A DNA stretch of 36,293 nt from SIG440 sp045591095. GTDB taxonomy: Bacteria > Bacillota > Clostridia > Monoglobales > Monoglobaceae. Under the pieces are notes generated by a model. That model worked only from the letters and a program-made list of their open reading frames with translations, searched no databases and was not told the origin of the DNA. Shown in pieces: positions 1 to 8,505 of this stretch. Location: the NCBI GenBank assembly GCA_045591095.1, contig JAZNSF010000001.1, forward strand, positions 1 through 36,293, in the 5' to 3' direction. The number at the start of each line of letters is the position of its first letter. The first letter of the stretch is position 1. Position numbers and translations under genes: made by a program.

Positions 1-3000
1 GTAGCCTTTGAAGCCTGGCCGCCTGTATTTGAGTAAACTTCGGTATCAACAACAAAGATATTGATGTCTTCGCCCGATGCAATAACGTGGTCAAGACCGC
101 CGTAACCGATATCGTAAGCCCAACCGTCACCACCGAATACCCACTGCGAACGTTTCACAAGGAAGTCGGTGCGTTCTGCAATTTCCTTAACTTCGGGGAT
201 TGACTTGTCTGCTTTGTCGATAAGAGCAATGATTTCTTTTGCAGCTGCTTTTGAATCTTCTGCATTGTCTTTACCCTCAATCCAAGCCTTGAATGCACTA
301 GCGAGGTCTGCCGGAACCTTGTCCATTACAGTGTTCATTCTTGAAACAAGAGTTTCTCTTACCTTCTTGTTGGCAACAACCATACCAAGACCAAATTCTG
401 CATTATCTTCAAAGAGTGAGTTTGCCCAAGCAGGACCCTTGCCCTCAGCGTTCTTGCAGTAAGGCATTGAAGGTGCACTACCGCCCCAGATTGATGTACA
501 ACCTGTAGCATTTGCAACCATCATTCTGTCGCCAAAGAGCTGTGTGATAAGCTTGATATAAGGTGTTTCGCCACAACCTGCACAAGCGCCTGAGAATTCA
601 AGCATTGGCTGTGCGAACTGTGAGTTCTTTGTGTTCTTAGAGATGTCAATTGTATCCTGCTTTGAGGGGATTGACATAGCAAAGTCCCAGTTGGAAGCTT
701 CTTTTTCAACTTCGTCAAAAGGCTTCATTGTAAGTGCCTTTTCCTTAGCAGGACAAACCTGAGCACAAACGCCGCAACCAAGACAGTCAAGAGGTGAAAC
801 CTGAATTCTGTATTCCATACCCTGAAGACCTGTTGCAGCCTTTGTTTCGAATGTTTCGGGCTTGTTCTTAGCTTCTTCTTCATTAAGAAGAACAGGACGG
901 ATAGCAGCATGAGGACAAACAAGTGAACACTGATTACACTGAATACACTTTGTGATATCCCAAACAGGAACGTTTACTGCAACACCGCGTTTTTCGTATC
1001 TTGAAGTACCTGTTTCAAAAGTACCGTCTTCCATGCCAACAAATGTGCTTACAGGAAGCTTGTTACCTCTTTGAGCATTGACAGGTTCAACAATGTCCTT
1101 AATGAACTTAGGAGCATTACTTTCCTTAGTATCTTTATCAACAGCGTCTTTCCAGCTAGCCGGAACGTCAATCTTAACAAGAGCTTCGATTGCGCCATCA
1201 ACTGCGTCGCAGTTCATCTTAACGATTTCATCGCCCTTCTTGCCGTAGGTCTTTTTGATAGCGTGCTTGATTAACGCAACAGCCTTGTCAAAGTCGATTA
1301 CGTTAGCGAGTTTGAAGAAAGCACTCTGTGTAACCATGTTGATACGGTTAGGGCCAAGACCAACCTTAACTGCAACGTCAACTGCATTGATTGTGTAGAA
1401 GTTGATTTCGTTTTCAGCTAAATACTTCTTGATATTAGCAGGAAGTTTTTCTTCCAGTTCCTCAGGTGACCAAACACAGTTAAGAAGGAATGTTCCGCCC
1501 TTTCTGAGTCCTTCCAAAACATCATACTGATGGATGTACGCAGGCTTGTGACAAGCGATATAGTCAGCTTCGTCAAGGAGATATGTTGACTTAATCGGCT
1601 TTTTACCAAATCTTAAGTGAGACATTGTAACACCGCCTGACTTCTTTGAGTCATAATCAAAGTAAGCCTGAGCATAAAGGTCGGTGTTGTCACCGATAAT
1701 CTTGATAGCATCCTTGTTTGCACCAACAGTACCGTCTGAGCCAAAGCCCCAGAACTTACAACGTGTAGCACCCTCGGGAGCTGCATTGATTTTCTCGGGA
1801 AGCTCGAGAGAAAGATTTGTAACGTCATCCACGATACCGATTGTGAAGTTTGTCTTTGGTGTATCAAGGTCAAGGTTATTGTATACAGCCATAATCTGTG
1901 TAGGTGTTGTATCCTTTGAGCCAAGGCCATAACGTCCGCCAACAATTTGGGGTGCATTTTCCTTGCCGTAGAAGAGATTGCAAACATCAAGGTAAAGCGG
2001 CTCGCCAAGTGAACCGGGTTCTTTTGTTCTGTCAAGAACAGCAATCTTTTCAACGGTCTTGGGAAGCACATCAAAGAAGTATTTAGACGAGAAAGGTCTG
2101 TAAAGGTGAACCTTAAGAACACCAACCTTGCCTCCGCGAGCGTTGATATAATCAACAGTTTCTTCAATAGCTTCGCAAACTGAGCCCATAGCAACGATAA
2201 CTTTTGTCGCGTCAGGAGCACCGTAGTAATTGAAAGGCTTATATTCTCTGCCTGTAATCTTTGTGATTTCTTTCATATAATCCGCAACTACATCAGGGAT
2301 AGCTTCATAGAATTTGTTAGCAGCTTCTCTGCCCTGGAAGTAGATGTCCGAGTTTTGAGCAGTACCACGAAGAACGGGGTGCTCTGGATTAAGAGCATTA
2401 TCCTTGAACACTTTTAAAGCATCACGGTCAAGAAGCTTTGCTAAATCCTCATACTCCATAACTTCAATCTTCTGGATTTCGTGTGATGTTCTGAAACCGT
2501 CAAAGAAATGAAGAAAAGGTACTCTTCCCTTTATAGATGCAAGGTGGGCTACACCGCCAAGGTCCATAGTTTCCTGAACACTACCTGATGCAAGCATTGC
2601 AAAGCCTGTCTGACGACAAGCCATAACATCCTGGTGGTCACCAAAAATGTTAAGAGCGTGAGCTGCCAAAGCTCTTGCACTAACGTGGAAAACTGTGGGA
2701 AGAAGTTCGCCCGCAATTTTATACATATTGGGTATCATAAGGAGAAGTCCTTGCGATGCCGTAAAAGTAGTTGTAAGAGCGCCTGCCTGAAGTGAACCGT
2801 GCACTGCACCGGCTGCACCGGCTTCGGACTGCATTTCAACAACTTCAACAGTTTCGCCAAAGATGTTTTTAAGTCCATTAGCACTCCACTGGTCCACATA
2901 TTCAGCCATTGTGGACGATGGTGTGATAGGATAGATAGCCGCAACTTCTGTAAACGCATAGGCGCAATGTGCAGCAGCGCAGTTACCATCCATGGTCTTC

Positions 3001-3014
3001 ATTTTTTTAGCCAT
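1..3014 (-). CDS. nifJ: Pyruvate:ferredoxin (flavodoxin) oxidoreductase, 3' end cut by window edge
   Basis: Oxidises pyruvate and CoA to acetyl-CoA, CO2 and reduced ferredoxin in the cytoplasm. The frame is open from ATG 3014 to the window edge, about 1004 codons; the family is about 1170-1200 residues, so roughly 170 C-terminal residues are missing. Seen: N-terminal pyruvate/TPP domain (YPITPSSTMAEYVD, near residue 30), two 4Fe-4S ferredoxin motifs (Cys690/693/696/700-Pro and Cys744/747/750/754-Pro), CAGCGETPY with Cys811/814 for the third cluster, and the TPP signature GDGWAYDIGYGG (from about 962) followed by YSNTGGQASKAT at the edge. AGGGGG lies just upstream of the ATG. It has its own promoter (3081-3109). 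The neighbouring nfnAB operon would use the ferredoxin it reduces. Family assignment is secure. Confidence 0.97.
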   Translation of the reverse strand, partial: MAKKMKTMDGNCAAAHCAYAFTEVAAIYPITPSSTMAEYVDQWSANGLKNIFGETVEVVEMQSEAGAAGAVHGSLQAGALTTTFTASQGLLLMIPNMYKIAGELLPTVFHVSARALAAHALNIFGDHQDVMACRQTGFAMLASGSVQETMDLGGVAHLASIKGRVPFLHFFDGFRTSHEIQKIEVMEYEDLAKLLDRDALKVFKDNALNPEHPVLRGTAQNSDIYFQGREAANKFYEAIPDVVADYMKEITKITGREYKPFNYYGAPDATKVIVAMGSVCEAIEETVDYINARGGKVGVLKVHLYRPFSSKYFFDVLPKTVEKIAVLDRTKEPGSLGEPLYLDVCNLFYGKENAPQIVGGRYGLGSKDTTPTQIMAVYNNLDLDTPKTNFTIGIVDDVTNLSLELPEKINAAPEGATRCKFWGFGSDGTVGANKDAIKIIGDNTDLYAQAYFDYDSKKSGGVTMSHLRFGKKPIKSTYLLDEADYIACHKPAYIHQYDVLEGLRKGGTFLLNCVWSPEELEEKLPANIKKYLAENEINFYTINAVDVAVKVGLGPNRINMVTQSAFFKLANVIDFDKAVALIKHAIKKTYGKKGDEIVKMNCDAVDGAIEALVKIDVPASWKDAVDKDTKESNAPKFIKDIVEPVNAQRGNKLPVSTFVGMEDGTFETGTSRYEKRGVAVNVPVWDITKCIQCNQCSLVCPHAAIRPVLLNEEEAKNKPETFETKAATGLQGMEYRIQVSPLDCLGCGVCAQVCPAKEKALTMKPFDEVEKEASNWDFAMSIPSKQDTIDISKNTKNSQFAQPMLEFSGACAGCGETPYIKLITQLFGDRMMVANATGCTSIWGGSAPSMPYCKNAEGKGPAWANSLFEDNAEFGLGMVVANKKVRETLVSRMNTVMDKVPADLASAFKAWIEGKDNAEDSKAAAKEIIALIDKADKSIPEVKEIAERTDFLVKRSQWVFGGDGWAYDIGYGGLDHVIASGEDINIFVVDTEVYSNTGGQASKA

Positions 3015-3080
3015 GTAAAAACCCCCTAAAATATATTAAATAATTTTATCAAAATTAAGGTGGAATACACCACAATCACA

Positions 3081-3109
3081 AGTATATCACACTTTGATAA
3101 AAAATTCAA
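3081..3109 (-). promoter_or_regulatory. Sigma-A-type promoter of nifJ
   Basis: On the minus strand, -35 TTGAAT (3109-3104), a 17-bp spacer and -10 TATACT (3086-3081) lie 67 bp upstream of the nifJ ATG. The spacer carries an inverted repeat TATCA-N5-TGATA (3085-3099), a possible operator. Predicted from consensus only. Confidence 0.7.
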
Positions 3110-3202
3110 ATAATTTTTTTTAAAAACGTATAAAATTATAAAAATTGTAAATATAAATTTCTAAGTGCTTGAACCTATGTAAATATGGTCAAAATCAAAC
3201 GA

Positions 3203-3230
3203 AAAATGCTATCCCGAAAGATAGCATTTT
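3203..3230 (-). terminator. Rho-independent terminator of the nfnAB operon
   Basis: A perfect 11-bp stem, AAAATGCTATC with GATAGCATTTT, has a 6-nt loop. The end of the stem and the bases after it give a T-rich tract on the minus strand. It starts 9 bp after the nfnB stop codon and separates nfnAB from nifJ. Confidence 0.85.
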
Positions 3231-3238
3231 AGAATATT

Positions 3239-4627
3239 TTATTTGCTTTTTATATACTCATCAATAGCTTTTGCAGCACTTTTCCCGGCGCCCATAGCTA
3301 AGATTACTGTTGCAGCACCTGTAACTGCATCTCCGCCTGCATAAACTCCGGTTCTGCTTGTAAGTCCACTTTCATCTTTTGTTACAATACAGCCTTTTCG
3401 ATCGGTTTCAAGGCCTTCGGTAGTGCTTCTGATAAGCGGGTTTGGTGAGGTTCCGATTGACATAACTACAGCATCTACATCCAAGACATATTCACTGCCT
3501 GAAACCTCAACAGGTCTACGTCTTCCGTCTTCGTCAGGCTCGCCAAGCTCCATTTTTACGCATTTCATTCCGCTTACAAACATATTCTCGTCACCCAAAA
3601 TCTCAACAGGGTTATTGAGGGTAAGGAAAATGATACCCTCTTCCTCTGCGTGCTCAACTTCTTCGCGACGTGCCGGCATCTCGTCCATTGAGCGACGATA
3701 TACGATATAAGTTTCTTCTGTGCCAAGACGCTTTGCGCATCTTGCGGCATCCATAGCAACGTTTCCGCCGCCGATAACTGCGACTTTCTTCGCACGCATA
3801 ATAGGTGTGCTTGAATTTTCTTCATAAGCCTTCATAAGATTTATTCTTGTCAAAAATTCGTTTGCAGAATATACGCCGTTTAGGTTTTCACCCGGGATAT
3901 TCATAAACCTTGGAAGACCTGCGCCCGAGCCGATAAATACCGCTTCAAATCCCATTTCAAAAAGCTCGTCAACCGTCAAAGTCTTACCGATAACCGCATT
4001 TGTTACAAACTCTACACCTAGACTTTTTAAGTTTTCAATTTCTTTTTTAACAATCTGTTTTGGAAGTCTGAACTCAGGGATACCATAAACCAAAACGCCG
4101 CCCGCAACGTGAAGCGCTTCAAAAATAGTAACGCTGTATCCAAGCTTAGCAAGGTCGCCTGCGCAAGTAAGACCCGATGGACCCGAGCCAATAACTGCAA
4201 CCTTTTTGCCGTTTTTCTCGATATTTATAGCCTTAGTTTCAGAATTTTTCATATGGTAATCTGCAACAAAACGCTCGAGTCTGCCTATTGCAACAGGCTC
4301 ACCTTTTATACCTCTTACGCACTTTGCTTCGCACTGTGTTTCCTGAGGGCAAACACGTCCGCAAACTGCCGGAAGCGAGCTTGACTCATATATCACCTCA
4401 TAAGCACCCTCAAAGTCGCCCTCGGAAACCTTTTTGATAAACCCGGGGATATCAATTTTTACGGGGCATCCGCTTACACAGGGTTTATGCTTGCAACCAA
4501 GGCATCTTTTGGCCTCGTCTATTGCCTGTTCTTCGGTATAACCAAGAGAAACTTCATCAAAATTTTTATTTCTTATATTGGGGTCCTGGACCCTCATTTC
4601 GTTTCGTGTTGGTGACATATTAGGCAT
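3239..4627 (-). CDS. nfnB: NADPH-dependent transhydrogenase large subunit (NfnB; GltA-like)
   Basis: 462 residues, of the glutamate-synthase small-subunit/NfnB family. N-terminal Fe-S domain with two cysteine sets (Cys42/45/50/54 and Cys89/93/99/103), then an FAD-binding GSGPSG (147-152) and an NADP-binding GGGNVA (286-291); the C-terminal FAD motif TGVYAGGDAVTG is present. Alone such a protein could be annotated as glutamate synthase beta chain, but it directly follows nfnA with an 8-nt overlap (4620-4627), the arrangement of NfnAB. That enzyme is known to couple ferredoxin and NADH oxidation to NADP+ reduction by flavin-based electron bifurcation. AAGGGGG precedes the ATG inside nfnA. No large glutamate synthase gene is nearby, which favours the Nfn reading. 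Confidence 0.92.
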   Translation of the reverse strand: MPNMSPTRNEMRVQDPNIRNKNFDEVSLGYTEEQAIDEAKRCLGCKHKPCVSGCPVKIDIPGFIKKVSEGDFEGAYEVIYESSSLPAVCGRVCPQETQCEAKCVRGIKGEPVAIGRLERFVADYHMKNSETKAINIEKNGKKVAVIGSGPSGLTCAGDLAKLGYSVTIFEALHVAGGVLVYGIPEFRLPKQIVKKEIENLKSLGVEFVTNAVIGKTLTVDELFEMGFEAVFIGSGAGLPRFMNIPGENLNGVYSANEFLTRINLMKAYEENSSTPIMRAKKVAVIGGGNVAMDAARCAKRLGTEETYIVYRRSMDEMPARREEVEHAEEEGIIFLTLNNPVEILGDENMFVSGMKCVKMELGEPDEDGRRRPVEVSGSEYVLDVDAVVMSIGTSPNPLIRSTTEGLETDRKGCIVTKDESGLTSRTGVYAGGDAVTGAATVILAMGAGKSAAKAIDEYIKSK

Positions 4628-5468
4628 TTTCTTTACCCCCTTTAAATAGGTTGCACGCTTCGTCGTGGTTGTGGCGCTCGATTCCTTTATACATCGACGA
4701 ACGTCTTATAGCCTCGTCAAAATCGACTTTGTGGCCATCAAAATCAGGTCCGTCAACACAGGCAAACTTCATCTCGCCACCAACAGTAAGTCGGCATCCG
4801 CCGCACATACCTGTACCGTCAATCATTACAGGGTTCATGCTTACAACAGTTTTTATACCAAACTCCTTGGTAAGAAGAGCTACAAACTTCATCATCGGAA
4901 GAGGTCCAATAGCAATTACCTCGTCATAAATCTCTCCGCTTTCAACCAATTTTCTAAGGGCATCTGTAACAAGCCCCTTTTCGCCATAAGAGCCATCATC
5001 GGTCAAAACTATAAGTTTATCTGATACAGCCTTAAATTCTTCTTCCAAAATCACAAGGTCCTGGCTTCTGAAACCTATAATAGAATGTACTTCTGCGCCA
5101 TTTTGGCGAAGAGCTTTTGCGGTTGGATACGCAATAGCACAGCCAACACCGCCACCGATAACTGCTACGCGTTTTCTGCCCTTAACCTCTGACGCCTTTC
5201 CCAAAGGTCCTACAAAATCGGCGATAAAGTCGCCTTCTTCCATATGGTTAAGTATTTCGGTAGTTGCGCCAACCACCTGAAATATTATGGTAACACTTCC
5301 CTTTTCTCTGTCATAATCAGCAATTGTAAGGGGAATTCTCTCGCCCTCGTCATTTGCTCTTAATATAATAAACTGTCCCGCCTCTGCCTTTTTGGCAACC
5401 AAAGGAGCATCAATCTCCATAAGAGTAACGGTGGGGTTAAGAGACTTTTTTCTGATAATCTTAAACAT
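4620..5468 (-). CDS. nfnA: Ferredoxin:NADP transhydrogenase small subunit (NfnA)
   Basis: 282 residues, of the sulfide dehydrogenase/dihydroorotate dehydrogenase electron-transfer subunit family. An N-terminal FAD-binding barrel (1-95) is followed by a nucleotide-binding fold with GGGVGC (105-110) and a 2Fe-2S motif near the C-terminus, DGTGMCGGC...C, with Cys222, Cys225 and Cys237. Nfn small subunits are known to use an Asp as one cluster ligand, and Asp217 just before the cysteines is a candidate. With NfnB it should form the electron-bifurcating NADH-dependent reduced ferredoxin:NADP oxidoreductase. ACGGAGGT lies ahead of the ATG, and a near-consensus promoter is at 5507-5535. PyrK-type function is less likely because there is no pyrD neighbour. 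Confidence 0.92.
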   Translation of the reverse strand: MFKIIRKKSLNPTVTLMEIDAPLVAKKAEAGQFIILRANDEGERIPLTIADYDREKGSVTIIFQVVGATTEILNHMEEGDFIADFVGPLGKASEVKGRKRVAVIGGGVGCAIAYPTAKALRQNGAEVHSIIGFRSQDLVILEEEFKAVSDKLIVLTDDGSYGEKGLVTDALRKLVESGEIYDEVIAIGPLPMMKFVALLTKEFGIKTVVSMNPVMIDGTGMCGGCRLTVGGEMKFACVDGPDFDGHKVDFDEAIRRSSMYKGIERHNHDEACNLFKGGKENA

Positions 5469-5506
5469 ATCTAACCTCCGTATGTTGATATTATTTTAAT
5501 GAGGTA

Positions 5507-5535
5507 ATTTTAGCATAAGTACTCAGTATTGTCAA
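5507..5535 (-). promoter_or_regulatory. Sigma-A promoter of nfnAB (extended -10)
   Basis: Minus strand: perfect -35 TTGACA (5535-5530), 17-bp spacer ending in TGC, and -10 TAAAAT (5512-5507). The -35 begins 2 bp past the topB stop codon, so nfnAB is transcribed independently of the ruvX-topB unit. Confidence 0.85.
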
Positions 5536-5537
5536 AT

Positions 5538-7628
5538 CTAAAACCTAAAATTTACCTTACCATTTTCAAGCACCAAATATGCCGAAAAGCTTTTACCGGT
5601 CTTTTTTGAGATAAATCCCGTTATAAGCGGTGTTTTTCCTGTTTGAAGCAAAGATTTCACATTTTCAAGTGAAATAACCTTTTCGCAAATAACATTCCCG
5701 ACAGAAAACTTGCAACCCTCATTATAGCCGCTGCATCCGTAACCAAACCGTGTTCTTCTCATATCTCGGCCACAAATGGGGCATTTCCCGACCATATCAC
5801 CTAAAAAGCCGTCAAAATTTTCGCCTTGCTGATTTTGGGGGTCAAATACAGCTAAAATCTCGTTTCTGACCATCTCGACAGCAGTATCCACAGTATACTC
5901 GCCCCTGAAAACTTTTTTAAGAGCCGCACCCATTTCGGATGTTTTAAACTTATCCATGCTTATATTCATTCTTCCCAAGGACTTAATAAGATTTTCACCT
6001 GCCGGAAGGATTGTGTATGTATCTTTTTTAAGGAGTATATACTCACTCTTCCTTGCATTATCGATTATACCCGTACGTGTAGCTTCAGTTCCAAGTTCAA
6101 GCCCCTCGAACATAGCACGGTATTCTTCTTCCTCAATTTCCTGCTCGCTTAAAGACTGTTTTTCGTCCTTAAAAGGATTTTTAAGGTAGTTATTAAGTGT
6201 TTCTATTGTATAGTGTCTTGGAGGACTGGTCTCTTTTTGGGTTGGTTCGAAGCAAATATTTATTTTCTCTCCTTTTTCGAGGTTTGGCAAAATCTTGTCC
6301 TTTTTGGTGTATTCATCAAACTTAGTCCAGCCGGGATTTACAATAACCATGCCTTTAAGTAAAAAGTCCTCAAATCCGCCAACATTTATGGTAATTTCGG
6401 TCTTTTCAACAACGCATTCCTCACTGCAAAATACCGCGACAAACCTACGCATAATGCTGGAGTATACCTTTATCTCATTTTCCGAAAGCTTGGAGCGGTC
6501 CGGGATTTTGTATGTAGGGGTAAGCGCCGAATGCGACTCGATTTTTGAGTCATCAAAAATCTTTTTACTGTCCTTAAATTCCACAGGATACCCTAACCCT
6601 TTTACCGATTCCAGTATCTTCTTAATCTTACCTTTTTCGGCAGTTGCAAGGTACTCGGAGTTTGTTCTTGGGTATGTAACATAGCCTTTTTCATAAAGTC
6701 CCTGAAGAATCTCCAAGCTTTCGGCCATAGACATTTTGTATTTCTTTCCAAGGAAGTTTTGAAGCTTTGTAAGTGAATATAGCTTACCCGGCGAAAGCTT
6801 ATCCTTTTTCTTTTTCTTTTCGGTCACCAAGACGTCCGAAGCGTTGTACTTATCACAAAAAGCTTTTGCCTTTTGGAGTTCATTTTTGCTAAATCGTTCC
6901 TTGCTTAAAAGCTCGATTTCTTCGCCGTTTGTCTCTGCCTTGCTGACCACGGCATAATACACATCAGGCACAAAATTCCTAATCGCCATATCGCGGTCAT
7001 ATATTGCCTTTACGATAGGGACTATAACCCTGCCGACCCGAAGAAGTGTACCCGAACGAAGAGTTGCATACCGGGTAAGATTTACACCGTAAAGCCAATC
7101 GATAAACGTCCTTGCATAACCCTCGTTTGCTAGTGTTTCGTATTCGCTTTCGTCTTTTAAATTTTCCATCGCCGTACGTATGGTCTCGGGGGTCTGGTCA
7201 GGGAGCCATATGCGCTTTAGGTTTTTCTTACTTTCCAGTGCCTTTTCGATACAGATTCTTACGATAATCTCGCCCTCGCGGTCGGCGTCGCCTGCGTTTA
7301 TAATGGTATCAACATCTTCGCGATTGCAAAGGGCTTTGATTATCTCAAACTGTTTTCTTACGCCCCCATCAACTTGACCGTTTTTGTCTTTCTTAAGCTG
7401 AAATTTAAACTCAGTTGGGAAGCAAGGGATATTCTCCATACTCCATTTCGATTTTTGACTGTTTTGTCCTGTATAGTCCTCAATATCTGCAAGCGAAAAC
7501 AAATGACCAAAGGCCCAGGTTATAATATAATCTGAGCCTATAAAATATCCATCTTTTTTTGTCATCTGGCCAAGTCCTGCCATAATGTTTCGGGCAAGAC
7601 TGGGTTTTTCTGCAATAATGAGTACTAT
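5538..7628 (-). CDS. topB: DNA topoisomerase III, apparently with an ATA start codon
   Basis: Type IA topoisomerase acting on single-stranded DNA during replication and recombination. The first in-frame ATG (7583) gives 681 residues but omits the start of the Toprim domain. Upstream in frame the DNA encodes VLIIAEKPSLARNI, which carries the essential Glu of the AEKP motif, so translation must begin earlier. The only plausible site is ATA at 7628-7626, 8 nt after AGAAGG (7642-7637); an in-frame TAA lies at 7646-7644 and there is no ATG, GTG or TTG between. The full product is 696 residues. In that numbering: DADREGE at 114-120, catalytic Tyr319 in GYVTYPRTN, and a C-terminal zinc-finger-like CPIC...CSGYNEGC followed by a topoisomerase C-terminal repeat. 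It probably shares an mRNA with ruvX and the DUF1292 gene. Confidence 0.93.
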   Translation of the reverse strand: MVLIIAEKPSLARNIMAGLGQMTKKDGYFIGSDYIITWAFGHLFSLADIEDYTGQNSQKSKWSMENIPCFPTEFKFQLKKDKNGQVDGGVRKQFEIIKALCNREDVDTIINAGDADREGEIIVRICIEKALESKKNLKRIWLPDQTPETIRTAMENLKDESEYETLANEGYARTFIDWLYGVNLTRYATLRSGTLLRVGRVIVPIVKAIYDRDMAIRNFVPDVYYAVVSKAETNGEEIELLSKERFSKNELQKAKAFCDKYNASDVLVTEKKKKKDKLSPGKLYSLTKLQNFLGKKYKMSMAESLEILQGLYEKGYVTYPRTNSEYLATAEKGKIKKILESVKGLGYPVEFKDSKKIFDDSKIESHSALTPTYKIPDRSKLSENEIKVYSSIMRRFVAVFCSEECVVEKTEITINVGGFEDFLLKGMVIVNPGWTKFDEYTKKDKILPNLEKGEKINICFEPTQKETSPPRHYTIETLNNYLKNPFKDEKQSLSEQEIEEEEYRAMFEGLELGTEATRTGIIDNARKSEYILLKKDTYTILPAGENLIKSLGRMNISMDKFKTSEMGAALKKVFRGEYTVDTAVEMVRNEILAVFDPQNQQGENFDGFLGDMVGKCPICGRDMRRTRFGYGCSGYNEGCKFSVGNVICEKVISLENVKSLLQTGKTPLITGFISKKTGKSFSAYLVLENGKVNFRF

Positions 7629-7636
7629 ATTAAAAA

Positions 7637-7642
7637 CCTTCT
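7637..7642 (-). promoter_or_regulatory. Shine-Dalgarno sequence that fixes the topB start at ATA
   Basis: AGAAGG on the minus strand lies 8 nt upstream of the ATA codon at 7628-7626. It is 53 nt from the first in-frame ATG (7583), too far to serve it. Confidence 0.65.
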
Positions 7643-7668
7643 TTTAATACCCTTTAATTTGCGAAGAA

Positions 7669-7980
7669 CTAGTCTTCAAAATCAAAAAGGTCCTTATTTC
7701 TTTCTTTAAAAATTTCGTAAGCCTTGTCAAGGACTTCCAGATCTTCCTCAGGAACAAGAATATAATCGTCGTTCTCGTCATATTCCATCTTGAGTATGAT
7801 TACCTGGTCAACTTCGTCATCCTCTTCTTCCTTGTAGGGGATGCAAATTACATAATCCGATCCGTCTACCTGAACTGTGTCAAGATGCTCAACTGTCTGC
7901 TTATTTCCCTCGTCGTCAAATAAATCTACCAAATAGCTTTCTTCCTCTTGATTTTGGATGTTTTCAAAATTATCTGCCAT
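7669..7980 (-). CDS. DUF1292 family acidic protein (YrzB-like)
   Basis: 103 residues, strongly acidic, with the DUF1292 pattern: YLVDLFDDEGNKQTVEHLDTV, then DYVICIPY and QVIILKMEYDENDDYILVP. Function is unknown. In Bacillota a DUF1292 gene commonly sits just downstream of the YqgF/RuvX gene, as here (23-nt gap). AAGGAG precedes the ATG. It lies between ruvX and topB with no promoter or terminator visible, so the three are probably co-transcribed. Confidence 0.85.
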   Translation of the reverse strand: MADNFENIQNQEEESYLVDLFDDEGNKQTVEHLDTVQVDGSDYVICIPYKEEEDDEVDQVIILKMEYDENDDYILVPEEDLEVLDKAYEIFKERNKDLFDFED

Positions 7981-8003
7981 TTTAAATTTCTCCTTTTTAT
8001 ATA

Positions 8004-8414
8004 TTAAAATTTTTTACTGTCAAGATACGCCTGAAGGATAAACGCCGCCGCAATTTTGTCAACAGAGTCCTTTCGTTTCTGACCTCTTGTGTTGGTCTGG
8101 TTCATAAGATTATGTGCCGAAACCGTGGTAAGCCTTTCGTCCCAGAGAATTACCTCAAGTCCACTTAGCCCACGGACCTTTTCGGCAAAAATTTTGGTCT
8201 TTTTACCCCTCTCGCCGATTGTACCGTTCATATTCTTAGGAAGTCCAATAACAATTTTTTCTGCGCCTAAGTCTTTTGCAAGCTTTGCTGTATACTCGGC
8301 AACTTTTTTTGGATTTTTTTCGGCATAAGTCTCTAAAGTATGAGCCGAAAATCCAAGAGCATCCGATGCGGCAAACCCTGTGCGGCTGTCGCCAAAATCA
8401 ACGCCAAGTATCAT
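8004..8414 (-). CDS. ruvX: Putative pre-16S rRNA nuclease / Holliday junction resolvase (YqgF/RuvX)
   Basis: 136 residues with the RNase H-like YqgF fold: GVDFGDSRTG near the N-terminus (first acidic residue), VIGLPKNMNG, WDERLTT (central Glu) and VDKIAAAFILQAYLD (C-terminal Asp). An ATG at 8444 would add ten residues, but CCGGAGGA lies just upstream of the ATG at 8414, and the family begins with MILGVDFG, so 8414 is chosen. Family members act in 16S rRNA 5'-end maturation and were earlier proposed as resolvases; which role applies here cannot be told. First gene of the ruvX-DUF1292-topB unit. Confidence 0.92.
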   Translation of the reverse strand: MILGVDFGDSRTGFAASDALGFSAHTLETYAEKNPKKVAEYTAKLAKDLGAEKIVIGLPKNMNGTIGERGKKTKIFAEKVRGLSGLEVILWDERLTTVSAHNLMNQTNTRGQKRKDSVDKIAAAFILQAYLDSKKF

Positions 8415-8462
8415 AAAGTTTTGTCCTCCGGTTAAAAATTCCATATTTTATATGGTATAGAT

Positions 8463-8491
8463 ATTGTATCACATTTAAGAAATATAAGCAA
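8463..8491 (-). promoter_or_regulatory. Promoter of ruvX-DUF1292-topB
   Basis: Minus strand: -35 TTGCTT (8491-8486), 17-bp spacer, -10 TACAAT (8468-8463), 48 bp before the ruvX ATG at 8414. It lies in the gap after the DHHW gene, where no clear terminator is seen. Confidence 0.7.
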
Positions 8492-8505
8492 GCAGTTTTT
8501 TCGGT

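Noticed and set aside
1613..2221. A 202-codon open frame on the minus strand
   Set aside because: It lies wholly inside nifJ in a different frame, its product resembles no family, and the continuous PFOR frame explains this DNA.
3239..4627. Glutamate synthase small subunit (GltD) as the function of this protein
   Set aside because: No large glutamate synthase gene is present, and the overlap with an NfnA-type gene next to PFOR supports NfnB.
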